Counted from the first letter of the stretch, positions 24,790 through 33,713 are shown. The stretch is DNA of 64,000 nt from Lutimaribacter salitolerans (GCF_042677865.1 NZ_JBHUDD010000059.1:1-64000), one strand, 5' to 3'. Made by a program: numbers and translations. The notes: generated by a model from the sequence alone, not told the origin.

Positions 24790-26957
24790 TCCGTCTCGTG
24801 CTTTTCATGGCGGCTTTCTGGTCCATCGGCGTGGACCGGACTTTTGCGGCCGAGGCTGTGGTCCGGTCAGGAGAGCATGGCAGCTTTACCCGCCTTCTCA
24901 TCGATCTGCCGCAGCAAAGCAGTTGGGAGCTGGACCAGTCAGCAAGGCAGGTCGTACTGCGGATTGCCCGAGGCGTGACGGGTTTCGACGTCTCGCAAGT
25001 GTTCACGCGCATCGATCGCCGTCGGCTGGCAGACTTGCGCAGCCTTGGCGGATCCGGCGATTTGGTGCTGGACCTTGGCTGCGAATGTTCGACCCGTGCT
25101 TTTCTGTTTGGGCAGAGCATGCTGGTTGTGGATATCTCGGATGCATCCGGCCCAATCGTGCCCGCGCCTGCTGCGCAGCAGACCGAGCAGCAAGGTCTGA
25201 GCTTTGGTACCGTCTTGCCCGAAAAACCGACCGTTGATCTGCCACTTTTCCTGCCACCACGCACCGCGCAATCGGAGCCTCTTCCGATACAATCGCCCGA
25301 CTTGCCTATGCTCGATACCCGGACGGCAAATGCGGTCAAGGCGGCTGAGGAAAGACTGTTGCGGCAGCTTGGTCGCGCGGCGACTCAAGGACTCCTGGAG
25401 CCCGACATCCGGACGATGACGCCGCGACCCGAGCCCATTGAACGGGCCCCAAGAGAGGAGTTCCGGACCGTACTTGAGCAGGCCGCAGCTGAAGAGGTAC
25501 CGCTTCGCGCGGTCACCAGCCGGGATGATGCCCTGACGGATCATCTGCGGGTAAATGAAGAAAGCCTTGCCGGGGCAGCCTGCCAGCCTGATGCAGAATT
25601 TGCCGTAGCCGATTGGGGATCTGACGATTTCGGGGCTGGCCTCGCCATGTGGCGGTCCAAACTCTACGGAGAATTTGACAAGATCGACCCGGTGGCTGCG
25701 ATCGGTATGGCCCGACATTACCTGCACTATGGCTTTGGGGCAGAGGCGCGGCATAGCCTGTCGATGCAAACACAGCCACAAGCCCTTCTGACCATACTGT
25801 CACGTTTGGTGGATGGCGACGTGGTCGAGGATGCAGGGCCGCTACTTTCGCAGACCGTCTGTGACGGGGCCGTGGCACTGTGGGCCGTGCTGGCCCTGCC
25901 GGACCGGAAGGGGCGTGTCGAGATCGACGACAGGGCAGTGGTCCGCCATTTTTCCACCCTTCCGGTTCACTTGCGCAAGAGGCTCGGTCCCGATCTGGCG
26001 GGCCGCCTTTCGGCATTCGGTTACCGGGATGCCGCCGACATGGTGATGCGCCGACTTGACCTCCTGACGCAGACAGAAAGCCCCGAGCAGAATATGGCCC
26101 AGGCCCGAATTGCCGAAATGGAGGGTGCGTCGGACATTGCACAGGCCGCACGACAGGATGTGGTTGAAGCCAACGGTGCACAATCCGCGCAGGCTCTGGC
26201 GGACATGATTGCCGGTGAACTGGCCGCGGGTCGGGAGATATTGCCTGAAACTGCGGACTTGGCTGCGGCTTTTGCGTATGAACGCCGCAGAGAGCCGGAA
26301 GCGATCCGCCTCGCCTGGGCGGAGGTTCAGGCCAGGGCTGGGGCGGGTCAGTTTGCGCTTGCTTTTGAAAGGCTTGCTGCACTTGAAGACATGAGTGCAG
26401 ATAGCCTGTCACAGGAACAAATCTCCGATCTGCTGCGCGAAAACGCGCCGGATACAGAGTTTCTGACAGTGCTTTTTCCGCGATTGGAGCAGGCAGCGGT
26501 GCTGGCGTCCAAATCAGCCAACGCCTTGGCCGAGCGTCTTTTGCGGTTGGGTTTTCCGCAACAGGCCTTGGTCGTCCTGCGGGAGGGGGCGACGGGACCG
26601 GACGGGCGCGCAAGACGCGTGTTGCGGGCAGAAATCGCCTTGAGCCTCGAGCGACCGCGACAGGCCGAGGCCGAGATCCTTGGGCTTTCCGGCAGGGATG
26701 TGGATGACCTGCGCATGCGGGCCAGGGAATTTGCAAGCGATTGGTCGGAACTGGACGGCGCCGAGGACACTGCTCTGTCTGCTTCCCGCCAGACAGCGCC
26801 GCAAGATCTCAGCGACCGCCCTGACCCTGATGGCGTTCTGGCACGCAACCGCGCCTTGTTGGATCGCAGTGCCGAAACACGGCGGTCGCTGGACCAGCTA
26901 TTGGCGGCCTCTCCCGAGGTGGAGGCGGTGTCCGATAGCGCGCAACCAGACCAGTAA
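24786..26957 (+). CDS. large exported protein with AMIN-like domain and helical repeats, coupled to motA
   Basis: A 723-aa protein, likely periplasmic. Signal peptide at about 1-22 (cleavage near FAAEA). Residues 25-118 resemble an AMIN domain (HGSFTRLLIDLP, then VVLRIARG and LVLDLGCECS, ending MLVVDIS). A Pro-rich linker spans 120-175. Residues 260-650 form a helical, TPR-like solenoid rich in Ala/Leu/Glu. The tail is acidic and Gln/Asp-rich. Cysteines at 99, 101, 266 and 359 could form disulfides. The start overlaps motA by 4 nt and a MotE-like gene lies just upstream, so a MotC-like role (binding MotB or peptidoglycan around the stator) is the best inference. It is much longer than rhizobial MotC (about 430 aa) and I see no direct sequence match. 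Confidence 0.75.
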   Translation: MIRLVLFMAAFWSIGVDRTFAAEAVVRSGEHGSFTRLLIDLPQQSSWELDQSARQVVLRIARGVTGFDVSQVFTRIDRRRLADLRSLGGSGDLVLDLGCECSTRAFLFGQSMLVVDISDASGPIVPAPAAQQTEQQGLSFGTVLPEKPTVDLPLFLPPRTAQSEPLPIQSPDLPMLDTRTANAVKAAEERLLRQLGRAATQGLLEPDIRTMTPRPEPIERAPREEFRTVLEQAAAEEVPLRAVTSRDDALTDHLRVNEESLAGAACQPDAEFAVADWGSDDFGAGLAMWRSKLYGEFDKIDPVAAIGMARHYLHYGFGAEARHSLSMQTQPQALLTILSRLVDGDVVEDAGPLLSQTVCDGAVALWAVLALPDRKGRVEIDDRAVVRHFSTLPVHLRKRLGPDLAGRLSAFGYRDAADMVMRRLDLLTQTESPEQNMAQARIAEMEGASDIAQAARQDVVEANGAQSAQALADMIAGELAAGREILPETADLAAAFAYERRREPEAIRLAWAEVQARAGAGQFALAFERLAALEDMSADSLSQEQISDLLRENAPDTEFLTVLFPRLEQAAVLASKSANALAERLLRLGFPQQALVVLREGATGPDGRARRVLRAEIALSLERPRQAEAEILGLSGRDVDDLRMRAREFASDWSELDGAEDTALSASRQTAPQDLSDRPDPDGVLARNRALLDRSAETRRSLDQLLAASPEVEAVSDSAQPDQ

Positions 26958-27018
26958 CCGAATCGCAACGACCTGTGCCTAGACCTGAACACGCTGGAAG
27001 AACACGGCGGAGGACAGG

Positions 27019-27747
27019 ATGAGCAGCAGAACACGGTTCGATCAGTCGAAGACGCAAAGTCGAACTCTGCGCGTGATCCTCGGCCTGACCCTGTTTTTCT
27101 CCGCCTCGGCGCCCCATGCCGAAACCACCTCAGGTCTGTGCGACCGGGCTGCTCAGGCAGCTGCGCAGGACACTGGGGTGCCGATTTCGGTTCTGCGCGC
27201 CATCACCCGGACCGAGACCGGGCGCAGCCGTGGCGGGATGCTGGCGCCTTGGCCATGGACGGTCAACATGGAAGGGCAGGGGGTCTGGTTCGATACGCTC
27301 GACGAAGCCAAGGCCTATGTCTTTCGACACTTCAAGCGCGGTGCGCGCAGTTTCGATGTGGGTTGTTTCCAGATCAATTATCGTTGGCACGGCGATGGTT
27401 TTCGCTCGATCGACGAGATGTTCGATCCCTTGGCGAACGCGCTTTACGCGGCGCGTTTCCTGCAGGACCTCCATGCCGAAACCGGCGACTGGACAAAGGC
27501 GGCAGGCGCATACCATTCGCGCACTGAAACCCATGCGCAGCGCTACGAGGCCCGGTTCACCGAAATCCTTGCTGATCTTGCGACGGATCCTGACAGGCCC
27601 GCGATCCTCGCACAGACGGCGGTACGCCAGAACCGGTTTCCATTGCTGAGGTCGGGACAGGCCCATGGGAGCAACGGGTCGCTGATGCCCGGAAGTGCCG
27701 GGCCTGTCCGCACTTTCATCGATTTCGGATCAGAGGAGCGTGGGTGA
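27019..27747 (+). CDS. flagellum-associated SLT-type lytic transglycosylase
   Basis: A 242-aa exported enzyme with a signal peptide (about 15-34, ends PHAE) and an SLT domain: catalytic Glu66 in AITRTETGR, GCFQINYRWHG (the G-x-x-Q-I-N motif) and the later AYHSRTE motif. It cleaves peptidoglycan glycan strands to 1,6-anhydromuropeptides. The flgJ of this cluster lacks a muramidase domain. In Rhodobacter sphaeroides a separate transglycosylase, SltF, opens the wall for the rod, and this gene, lying in the motA-flhA operon, is the likely equivalent. GGAGGACAGG provides a good ribosome-binding site. The last 60 residues are low-complexity and not conserved-looking. Confidence 0.85.
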   Translation: MSSRTRFDQSKTQSRTLRVILGLTLFFSASAPHAETTSGLCDRAAQAAAQDTGVPISVLRAITRTETGRSRGGMLAPWPWTVNMEGQGVWFDTLDEAKAYVFRHFKRGARSFDVGCFQINYRWHGDGFRSIDEMFDPLANALYAARFLQDLHAETGDWTKAAGAYHSRTETHAQRYEARFTEILADLATDPDRPAILAQTAVRQNRFPLLRSGQAHGSNGSLMPGSAGPVRTFIDFGSEERG

Positions 27748-29837
27748 TGAAAACCGGACTGACGATACAGGCAGTCTTTCAACCGACAATGCTGCTGGCC
27801 ATGGCGCTTTTGGCGGTGATCGTGATGATGATCCTGCCAATGCCGGCCTGGGTTCTGGACATCGGGCTGGCGGTTTCGTTTGGTCTGGCGATCCTGATCT
27901 TCACGGTGACCCTTTTTGTCGAAAAGCCGCTGGATTTCTCGGCATTCCCCACCATCCTTCTCGCGTCACTTATGCTGCGCCTGTCACTGAATGTATCGTC
28001 CACCAAGCTGATCATCGGTGAGGGGCATACGGGCACGCGTGCCGCAGGCGGCGTGATCGAAGGCTTTGCCAATTTCGTCATGGGCGGCAGCCTTTTTCTG
28101 GGGCTCGTTGTCTTTGGCGTTCTGCTGATCGTGAATTTCATGGTGATCACCAAGGGTGCCGGTCGCATGGCCGAGGTGGGTGCGCGGTTCGCGCTGGACG
28201 GCATGCCCGGCAAGCAACTGGCCATCGACAGCGATCTGTCCGCGGGTGCCATTGATCACGCCGAGGCGCGCGCACGCCGCGAACGTGAGCAGCAGGAAAC
28301 CACGTTCTTCGGGTCGCTGGACGGTGCCTCCAAATTCGTCAAGGGTGACGCGTTGGCGGGGCTGCTGATCACCTTGCTGAACCTGATCATGGGCCTTGTC
28401 ATGGGTCTTGTCGTGCATGATCTGCCACTGGGAACCGCGTTTGAAACCTATGCGATCCTGACCGTGGGCGACGGGTTGGTCACGCAGATCCCAGCAGTCA
28501 TCATCTCGATTGCGGCCGCACTTTTGCTGGCGCGCGGCGGCACCATCGGGGCAACTGACACCGCGCTGACAGCACAACTGGGCCGGTACCCGGCCGCCTT
28601 GGCCACAGTTGCCGTGATGATGGTTCTGTTCGGTCTGGTGCCCGGGTTGCCTTTCGTCCCCTTCGTTCTGGGTGGGGTGGTGCTGGGCTCGGCGGCGGCT
28701 CTGGTCCTTCGCCGCAAGACCCGCGAGGGACAGACCATGCTGGATGTCCAAAAGGACGAGGTGCCTGCCCCGCAGCCGCTGGGCGATGTGCTGGATCTTG
28801 ATGATATCCACGTGGAATTTGCGCCCGATCTTGTGAACATGGTGCTGGACGCCGGCACCGGGCTGGACGTCCGCATCGCCAATATGCGCCTGCATGTGGC
28901 CAAGTCCTTTGGCCTGATCCTGCCGGAAATCAGGCTGACCGATGACGCGGCTTTGCCGCCGGGCACCTACGTGATCAGGATTCAGGGTGTAGAGCAGGTG
29001 CGCGCGCGGCTGTTTCCGGACAGGGTGCTGGCGTTGATGCCCGAGGGCAATGCCGCCATGCCCCCGGGAGAAGACGTTGCCGAGCCGGTGTATGGCGCGC
29101 CCGCGCGCTGGATTGCCCAAAGCGCGCGCGAGAAACTGGCGCTGGAAGGCGTGACCATCGTTACCCCGGCCGAGGTTCTGGCGACGCATCTTCTGGAAAC
29201 GATCAAGCGCAACTTTTCGCGTCTCCTGTCGCTCAAGGCCCTGCGGCGCCTTCTGGACGAGATGGTGAACCTGTCGGATGCGACGCGATCCGAGGCGAAC
29301 CGCAAGATGCTGGACGAGATGATACCGGATCGCGTGCCCATCGACCTGCTCCACCGCGTCACTCGCCTGTTGCTGGACGAGCAGGTGTCGATCCGCAACC
29401 TGCCCCTGATTCTCGAGGCAACTGGCGAAGCGCGCGCCGGGGGTCTAACCACGCCCGACGCGATCTGCGAACACGTCCGCCAACGGCTGGGCTTTCAGCT
29501 GGTTTCCGGCCTAAAGCGGACGGATGGCACGCTTCCGCTGATCCAGCTTGCGCCCGAATGGGAGGATACGTTCGCATCCTATCAGGTTGAAGGGGACCGC
29601 GGCGCGCTGGATATCGCCCTGCCACCCGAGATCTTTGCCAGGCTGACCGACGGCGTGGCCGCGAAGCTGACAGATGCCGCGGAACGCGGGGTTTATCCGG
29701 CACTGGTCACCGCGTCGCGTCGCCGTCGGTTCCAGCGCACGGTTCTGGCGGCCAAGGGCCTCGGCACGCCTGTGCTCTCGTTCGAGGAAATCGGCGTCGA
29801 TGCCCAGCCGGCGCTTGTCGGCACGGTCGCGGCATGA
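27747..29837 (+). CDS. flhA: flagellar export gate protein FlhA
   Basis: A 696-aa export gate subunit. The N-terminal half has about eight transmembrane helices and the FHIPEP-type loop (SFPTILLASLMLRLSLNVSSTKLI and GRMAEVGARFALDGMPGKQLAID; the latter is the family signature). A cytoplasmic domain (about 350-696) binds chaperone-substrate complexes. It powers and selects export of rod, hook and filament proteins. ATG at 27747 is chosen; a GTG one codon earlier is also possible. GAGGAG lies 9 nt upstream of the ATG. It joins directly to fliR (4-nt overlap) and flhB, making a complete gate block with fliP and fliQ elsewhere in the cluster. Confidence 0.97.
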   Translation: MKTGLTIQAVFQPTMLLAMALLAVIVMMILPMPAWVLDIGLAVSFGLAILIFTVTLFVEKPLDFSAFPTILLASLMLRLSLNVSSTKLIIGEGHTGTRAAGGVIEGFANFVMGGSLFLGLVVFGVLLIVNFMVITKGAGRMAEVGARFALDGMPGKQLAIDSDLSAGAIDHAEARARREREQQETTFFGSLDGASKFVKGDALAGLLITLLNLIMGLVMGLVVHDLPLGTAFETYAILTVGDGLVTQIPAVIISIAAALLLARGGTIGATDTALTAQLGRYPAALATVAVMMVLFGLVPGLPFVPFVLGGVVLGSAAALVLRRKTREGQTMLDVQKDEVPAPQPLGDVLDLDDIHVEFAPDLVNMVLDAGTGLDVRIANMRLHVAKSFGLILPEIRLTDDAALPPGTYVIRIQGVEQVRARLFPDRVLALMPEGNAAMPPGEDVAEPVYGAPARWIAQSAREKLALEGVTIVTPAEVLATHLLETIKRNFSRLLSLKALRRLLDEMVNLSDATRSEANRKMLDEMIPDRVPIDLLHRVTRLLLDEQVSIRNLPLILEATGEARAGGLTTPDAICEHVRQRLGFQLVSGLKRTDGTLPLIQLAPEWEDTFASYQVEGDRGALDIALPPEIFARLTDGVAAKLTDAAERGVYPALVTASRRRRFQRTVLAAKGLGTPVLSFEEIGVDAQPALVGTVAA

Positions 29838-30604
29838 TCGAGCAGGCTGCGGCCTTGTCCGGTCTGACACAGGCTATGATCTGGCATGGCTTCGCGGTGT
29901 TCCTCCGGGTGGGTGCGCTGATTGCTTTGCTGCCCGGGTTTGGCGAAACATCCGTCCCCGTACGGATAAAGCTGGGCCTGGCGCTTGCCTTTACCGTGCC
30001 TGTGGCGGCTGTGGTTCCGCCTTTTTCCGGTGCACCCGATCTGTCGCGACTGGCGACGCTGGTTCTGACAGAGACGCTGGCGGGGACGCTGCTTGGCCTG
30101 TCCTTGCGGCTGTTCGTTCTGGGCCTTTCAGCCGCCGGGTCAATCGCGGCGCAATCCACCTCGTTGTCGCAGATGTTTGCCTCGGCCGGGTCCGACCCGC
30201 AACCCGCGATGGCACATGTCCTGGTGCTTGCCGGGCTGGCGCTGGCGATGATGACCGGCCTGCATGTCAAGGCCGTCAGCTTTGTCATCCTGTCCTATGA
30301 TCTTTTTCCGCCCGCGCGCCTGCCCGATCCCGCTGTCGTGTCAACTTGGGGCATCGGCCTGGTCTCGCAGATGTTTGCGCTGGCCTTTTCGTTGGCCGCG
30401 CCGTTCGTCATTGTATCAGTGCTGTACAACCTGGCGCTCGGTGCCATCAACCGGGCGATGCCGCAACTGATGGTGGCCTTCGTCGGTGCGCCGGCCATCA
30501 CCTTTGGCGGGCTTGCCCTGCTCATGTTGCTGTCGCCGCTGATCCTGCAGGTCTGGCTGGCCGCCATCGATGCCTTCCTGATCGCACCGCACGGGGCACC
30601 GTGA
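29834..30604 (+). CDS. fliR: flagellar export gate protein FliR
   Basis: A 256-aa membrane protein, single copy in the FliPQR export core. About six hydrophobic segments span the length. The conserved early stretch FLRVGALIALLPGFGETSVPVRIKLGLAL and the later QMFALAFSLAAPFVIVSVLYNLALGAINRAMPQL fit FliR. It overlaps flhA by 4 nt, and its TGA overlaps the ATG of flhB (TGATG). Length is usual (about 250-260 aa). Confidence 0.94.
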   Translation: MIEQAAALSGLTQAMIWHGFAVFLRVGALIALLPGFGETSVPVRIKLGLALAFTVPVAAVVPPFSGAPDLSRLATLVLTETLAGTLLGLSLRLFVLGLSAAGSIAAQSTSLSQMFASAGSDPQPAMAHVLVLAGLALAMMTGLHVKAVSFVILSYDLFPPARLPDPAVVSTWGIGLVSQMFALAFSLAAPFVIVSVLYNLALGAINRAMPQLMVAFVGAPAITFGGLALLMLLSPLILQVWLAAIDAFLIAPHGAP

Positions 30605-31686
30605 TGAGCGCGCAGGAGGACGATGCCGAGAAATCCCACGAACCGTCGCAGCGCAAGCTGGATGAGGCCCGCAAGAAGGGTGAGGTTGCCAAGTCGCAGG
30701 ATCTGTCGGTCGCGGCAGCCTATGGCGGGCTGTTGCTGGCGTTCCTTTTGACCGGCCTGCACGGGGTCGACCGTCTGGGCACCGCGCTCCAAAGCCTGAT
30801 TGCACGCGCCGATAACTGGAGCCCAATATTCTTCGACGGCGCGGCCAGTGCACCGACCCTCGGGTTGATCGGCGCGGTCGCCGGGGCGGTCGCTCCCTGG
30901 TTCGCGATCCCGACGGCGGCGGTGCTGTTGACGGTGATTGCGCAGCGCGCCTTTATCGTGGCCCCGACCAAGCTGGCCCCGAAACTGAACCGCATTTCCT
31001 TGATCGCCAATGCCAAGAACAAGTTTGGCCGCAGCGGGCTGTTCGAGTTCGCCAAGAGCTTTGCCAAGCTGGTGATCTACTCCACCGTGCTATTCGTCTT
31101 TCTGAATGCCCGTCTGGAAGAGATGTCTGCCACTGTGCAGGCGGATCCCGGCGTGGCGATGGCGATCATGGCGCGGCTGTGCATGGAGTTCCTGCTGATC
31201 GCCTTGCTGGTGGCGCTGATGATCGGCGGCGTGGACTACCTGTTCCAGCATCACGAGCATCTGCGCAAGAACCGCATGTCACACAAGGAAATGCGCGACG
31301 AGCACAAGGAAACCGAAGGCGACCCGCAGATGAAGCAGTCGCGCCGCCAGAAGGCGCAAGAGATCGCCTCGCGCCGGATGATGCAGGATGTGCCAGGCGC
31401 GGATGTGATCATCGTCAACCCCACCCATTATGCCGTCGCCCTGAAATGGAGCCGCGCGCCCGGTACCGCGCCCGAATGCGTGGCCAAGGGCGTGGACGAG
31501 ATTGCCAGAACCATCCGTGATATCGCACTGACGCATGGGGTGCCCGTTCATTCCGATCCGCCCACCGCGCGCGCGCTGTTCGCAACGGTCGAGATTGGGC
31601 AGGAAATCACCCCGGACCACTATCGTGCCGTGGCGGCTGCGATCCGTTTTGCTGATGTGCTCAAGCAAAAGGTGCGACGCAGATGA
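30604..31686 (+). CDS. flhB: flagellar export switch protein FlhB
   Basis: A 360-aa export apparatus protein. It has an N-terminal basic-acidic cytoplasmic tail (EKSHEPSQRKLDEARKKGEVAKSQD), four transmembrane helices, and a C-terminal cytoplasmic domain with the self-cleaving NPTHYAVAL motif (cleavage between N and P), at about residue 271. Cleavage switches export from rod/hook to filament substrates when FliK reports hook completion. The frame is open upstream within fliR, but ATG at 30604 gives the family start. It overlaps the next small gene by 4 nt. Confidence 0.97.
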   Translation: MSAQEDDAEKSHEPSQRKLDEARKKGEVAKSQDLSVAAAYGGLLLAFLLTGLHGVDRLGTALQSLIARADNWSPIFFDGAASAPTLGLIGAVAGAVAPWFAIPTAAVLLTVIAQRAFIVAPTKLAPKLNRISLIANAKNKFGRSGLFEFAKSFAKLVIYSTVLFVFLNARLEEMSATVQADPGVAMAIMARLCMEFLLIALLVALMIGGVDYLFQHHEHLRKNRMSHKEMRDEHKETEGDPQMKQSRRQKAQEIASRRMMQDVPGADVIIVNPTHYAVALKWSRAPGTAPECVAKGVDEIARTIRDIALTHGVPVHSDPPTARALFATVEIGQEITPDHYRAVAAAIRFADVLKQKVRRR

Positions 31687-32063
31687 CCGACCGTTACGCG
31701 GATCTGGCGCGGTTGACCGGCATGGTCTACCGCCAGCGACAAGCCGAGTTGCAGGCTTTGCGCGCCGAAGAACACAAGCTGCAAGAGGCAATGATGGCAT
31801 TGCGCGACAATCGCCGCGCCTCGGCACAGGCGGATCACGCCGATCCGGTGCGCCAAAGCCTTGGGGCCGACATCTTGTGGCAGGGCTGGCTGGATGCGCG
31901 CCAGCGCGAGCTGAGCATCGAGATGGCGCGCCTGCGTGCTCGGCGCGAACCGGTCGAACAGCGGTTGCGACTGGCCTTCGGACGCGACCAGGTGGCGCAG
32001 AAACTGCATGAAAGAGCCGCGCAGGCAGAGCGTGCGCGGCGGGCCGCAAAGCAGCAGGGCTGA
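31683..32063 (+). CDS. small coiled-coil protein after flhB, FliJ candidate
   Basis: A 126-aa soluble, highly charged, almost wholly helical protein. Two long helices (about 1-45 and 65-125) are separated by a short linker, as in an antiparallel coiled coil. Size and shape match FliJ (about 140-150 aa), the stalk-like activator of FliI and FlhA, and no other FliJ is seen in the window. No sequence signature proves it. It overlaps flhB by 4 nt and is the last gene of the operon, ending 8 nt before the convergent fliL2 stop. Confidence 0.65.
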   Translation: MTDRYADLARLTGMVYRQRQAELQALRAEEHKLQEAMMALRDNRRASAQADHADPVRQSLGADILWQGWLDARQRELSIEMARLRARREPVEQRLRLAFGRDQVAQKLHERAAQAERARRAAKQQG

Positions 32064-32071
32064 CGGTGTGA

Positions 32072-32551
32072 TCAGACGTCTTGCCGCGCGATGTCGGTGA
32101 TCAGCACATTCGTCACGTCCCCCCCCATCACGCCCTGCGCCGCATCCAGCAGGGCCTGGCGCAGCGAATCCATGTTGCCGGATGTCGTGAAAGCGCCCCG
32201 AAACCCCCCGACGTTGGCGTGATCAAACAGCACCTGCAGGAAAACGTCGCGCAGTTTCGGCTCGCGGGCGAACACCGCGTCACTGGACCCTGCCCTGGCT
32301 TCGAGGCTGAGCGACAAGACCACCATGGATGCGACCCGTTCGCGGTCGACCACGGGCACGACAAACTGGTTGTTCAGCTTGACGTATTCCGGCTGCACCG
32401 GCGTGCTACCCGGGGTGATCTGTGCGGTTTCAACGGGTTTGCAATCAGGCAGCGAGGCCTGCTCGGACGTGTCCGGGCGCAAGGCCAGCCCCGCGCCGAC
32501 ACCGCCGCCGACACCGACAAGCACCAGCAGGATAGGAAGGATTTTGCCCAT
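32072..32551 (-). CDS. FliL-family basal body protein (second copy)
   Basis: A 159-aa protein with an N-terminal hydrophobic helix (about 4-25, Gly-rich LVLVGVGGGVGAGLAL) and a periplasmic domain carrying FliL-type sequence: YVKLNNQFVVPVVDRERVASMVVLSLSLE, a second-domain REPKLRDVFLQVLFDHAN, and a final TNVLITDIARQDV. It is distinct from the FliL at 22.4-22.9 kb, sharing topology but little sequence. One cysteine at about residue 37. Last gene of the flgB-to-flgH operon, 14 nt after flgH. It may associate with the L/P ring region rather than the stator; that is inference. Confidence 0.8.
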   Translation of the reverse strand: MGKILPILLVLVGVGGGVGAGLALRPDTSEQASLPDCKPVETAQITPGSTPVQPEYVKLNNQFVVPVVDRERVASMVVLSLSLEARAGSSDAVFAREPKLRDVFLQVLFDHANVGGFRGAFTTSGNMDSLRQALLDAAQGVMGGDVTNVLITDIARQDV

Positions 32552-32565
32552 GATCGGCCTCCTGT

Positions 32566-33297
32566 TCAGAACGGCAACACGGCGTCCAGCACCTGTTGGC
32601 CATAGCGGGGTTGCTGCATGTCGGAAATCTGTCCGCGCCCGCCATAGGACACGCGCGCCGAGGCGATCTTGTCATAGGTCACCTCGTTCTGGCGCGAGAT
32701 GTCCTCGGGGCGGATGTAGCCGGTGACCAGCAATTCGCGCATCTCGGCGTTGACGCGCACTTCCTGACTGCCGGAAACCGCCAGGACCCCGTTCGGCAGC
32801 ACCTCGGTGACGGTGGCCGCGACACGCAGCGTCAGCTTTTCGTTGCGCCGGACCGATCCACTGCCGGAACTGGACGAGGTGGACGAGATCGACACCGCAT
32901 CGGCCATCGACGCGCCGTCGGGCAATTTGTCGTCGATCCGTTGCGGGATGCCGAACAGGCTGGGCAGGCCCAGGCTTTCCGATCCGTCACGCGCCCGCTG
33001 GGTGTTGTTCGAGATCTCGGCCTTGTCGTCGATCTCGATCACCACGGTCAGGATGTCGCCGCGTTGCATGGCGCGGCGGTCGCCCAGCAGCGATTGCCGA
33101 CCCGCCCGCCAGAGCGAGGCCTGATCGACCGGGCGCAGCATCTCTTGCCTCAGCGGCAGGCCGGGGCTGAACATCGCCTGATGATCGGCGGTGTCCTGGA
33201 TGGGCGTGAAACTTGGGGCCTTGCCCAGGTGATCGCCCCGTCCGCAGGCGGCGATCAGCGCAAGAGCGGCAAGGGCGGGCAGGGTTCTCGGCGTCAT
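32566..33297 (-). CDS. flgH: flagellar L-ring lipoprotein FlgH
   Basis: A 243-aa outer-membrane lipoprotein forming the L ring. The lipobox is LIAAC (Cys18) after a short hydrophobic signal. Conserved blocks follow: SLWRAGRQSLLGDRRAMQRGDILTVVIEIDDKAEI, then a Ser-rich stretch (SISSTSSSSGSGS), VLPNGVLAVSGSQEVRVNAE and the end GYIRPEDISRQNEVTYDKIASARVSYGGRG (key G-x-x-R-P-x-D-I). Length is normal. Its ATG overlaps the flgA stop by 4 nt. Confidence 0.96.
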   Translation of the reverse strand: MTPRTLPALAALALIAACGRGDHLGKAPSFTPIQDTADHQAMFSPGLPLRQEMLRPVDQASLWRAGRQSLLGDRRAMQRGDILTVVIEIDDKAEISNNTQRARDGSESLGLPSLFGIPQRIDDKLPDGASMADAVSISSTSSSSGSGSVRRNEKLTLRVAATVTEVLPNGVLAVSGSQEVRVNAEMRELLVTGYIRPEDISRQNEVTYDKIASARVSYGGRGQISDMQQPRYGQQVLDAVLPF

Positions 33298-33713
33298 TTC
33301 ATACCTTCCACAAGGACAGAACCATCGGGTTGCACCCTTCCGGTCACCGGGTTGCGCGAGCTCAGGTTCAGCACGCGGATCAATTCACCAGCACCGGCGC
33401 GGGCCAGCGCCCGTGCCTCGGTCTCGATGCGTAGAATGGTGGAATCGTACACCAGCGGGACGATCTGGTTGCGCTCGACGACCGCGGGCGGGCCGATGTC
33501 GCCGGGGCGCAGGGGGCGGCCCGCATAAACCGTCACGCGGGTTTCCTGCCCGATCACTTGCGCGGGATCCGACAGGCCGGTGTCGGGCCCGTCGCGCAGG
33601 ATCAGATCGGCACCCGTCACGATGGTCTGCGCCCGCAAGGTGCGCGCGGCCACCAGCATGTCGGCCTGCGCGGGCGCTGCGGCCAGCAAGGGGATCAGCC
33701 AGACCCAGCGCAT
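33294..33713 (-). CDS. flgA: P-ring assembly chaperone FlgA
   Basis: A 139-aa periplasmic protein with a signal peptide (about 1-17, ends AQA) and a SAF-like beta domain: ILRDGPDTGLSDPAQVIGQETRV followed by YAGRPLRPGDIGPP, the standard FlgA sequence. It escorts FlgI subunits to the rod for P-ring assembly. It is at the short end of the family. ATG at 33713 overlaps the flgG stop by one base; a GTG immediately before is an alternative start. Confidence 0.92.
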   Translation of the reverse strand: MRWVWLIPLLAAAPAQADMLVAARTLRAQTIVTGADLILRDGPDTGLSDPAQVIGQETRVTVYAGRPLRPGDIGPPAVVERNQIVPLVYDSTILRIETEARALARAGAGELIRVLNLSSRNPVTGRVQPDGSVLVEGMK

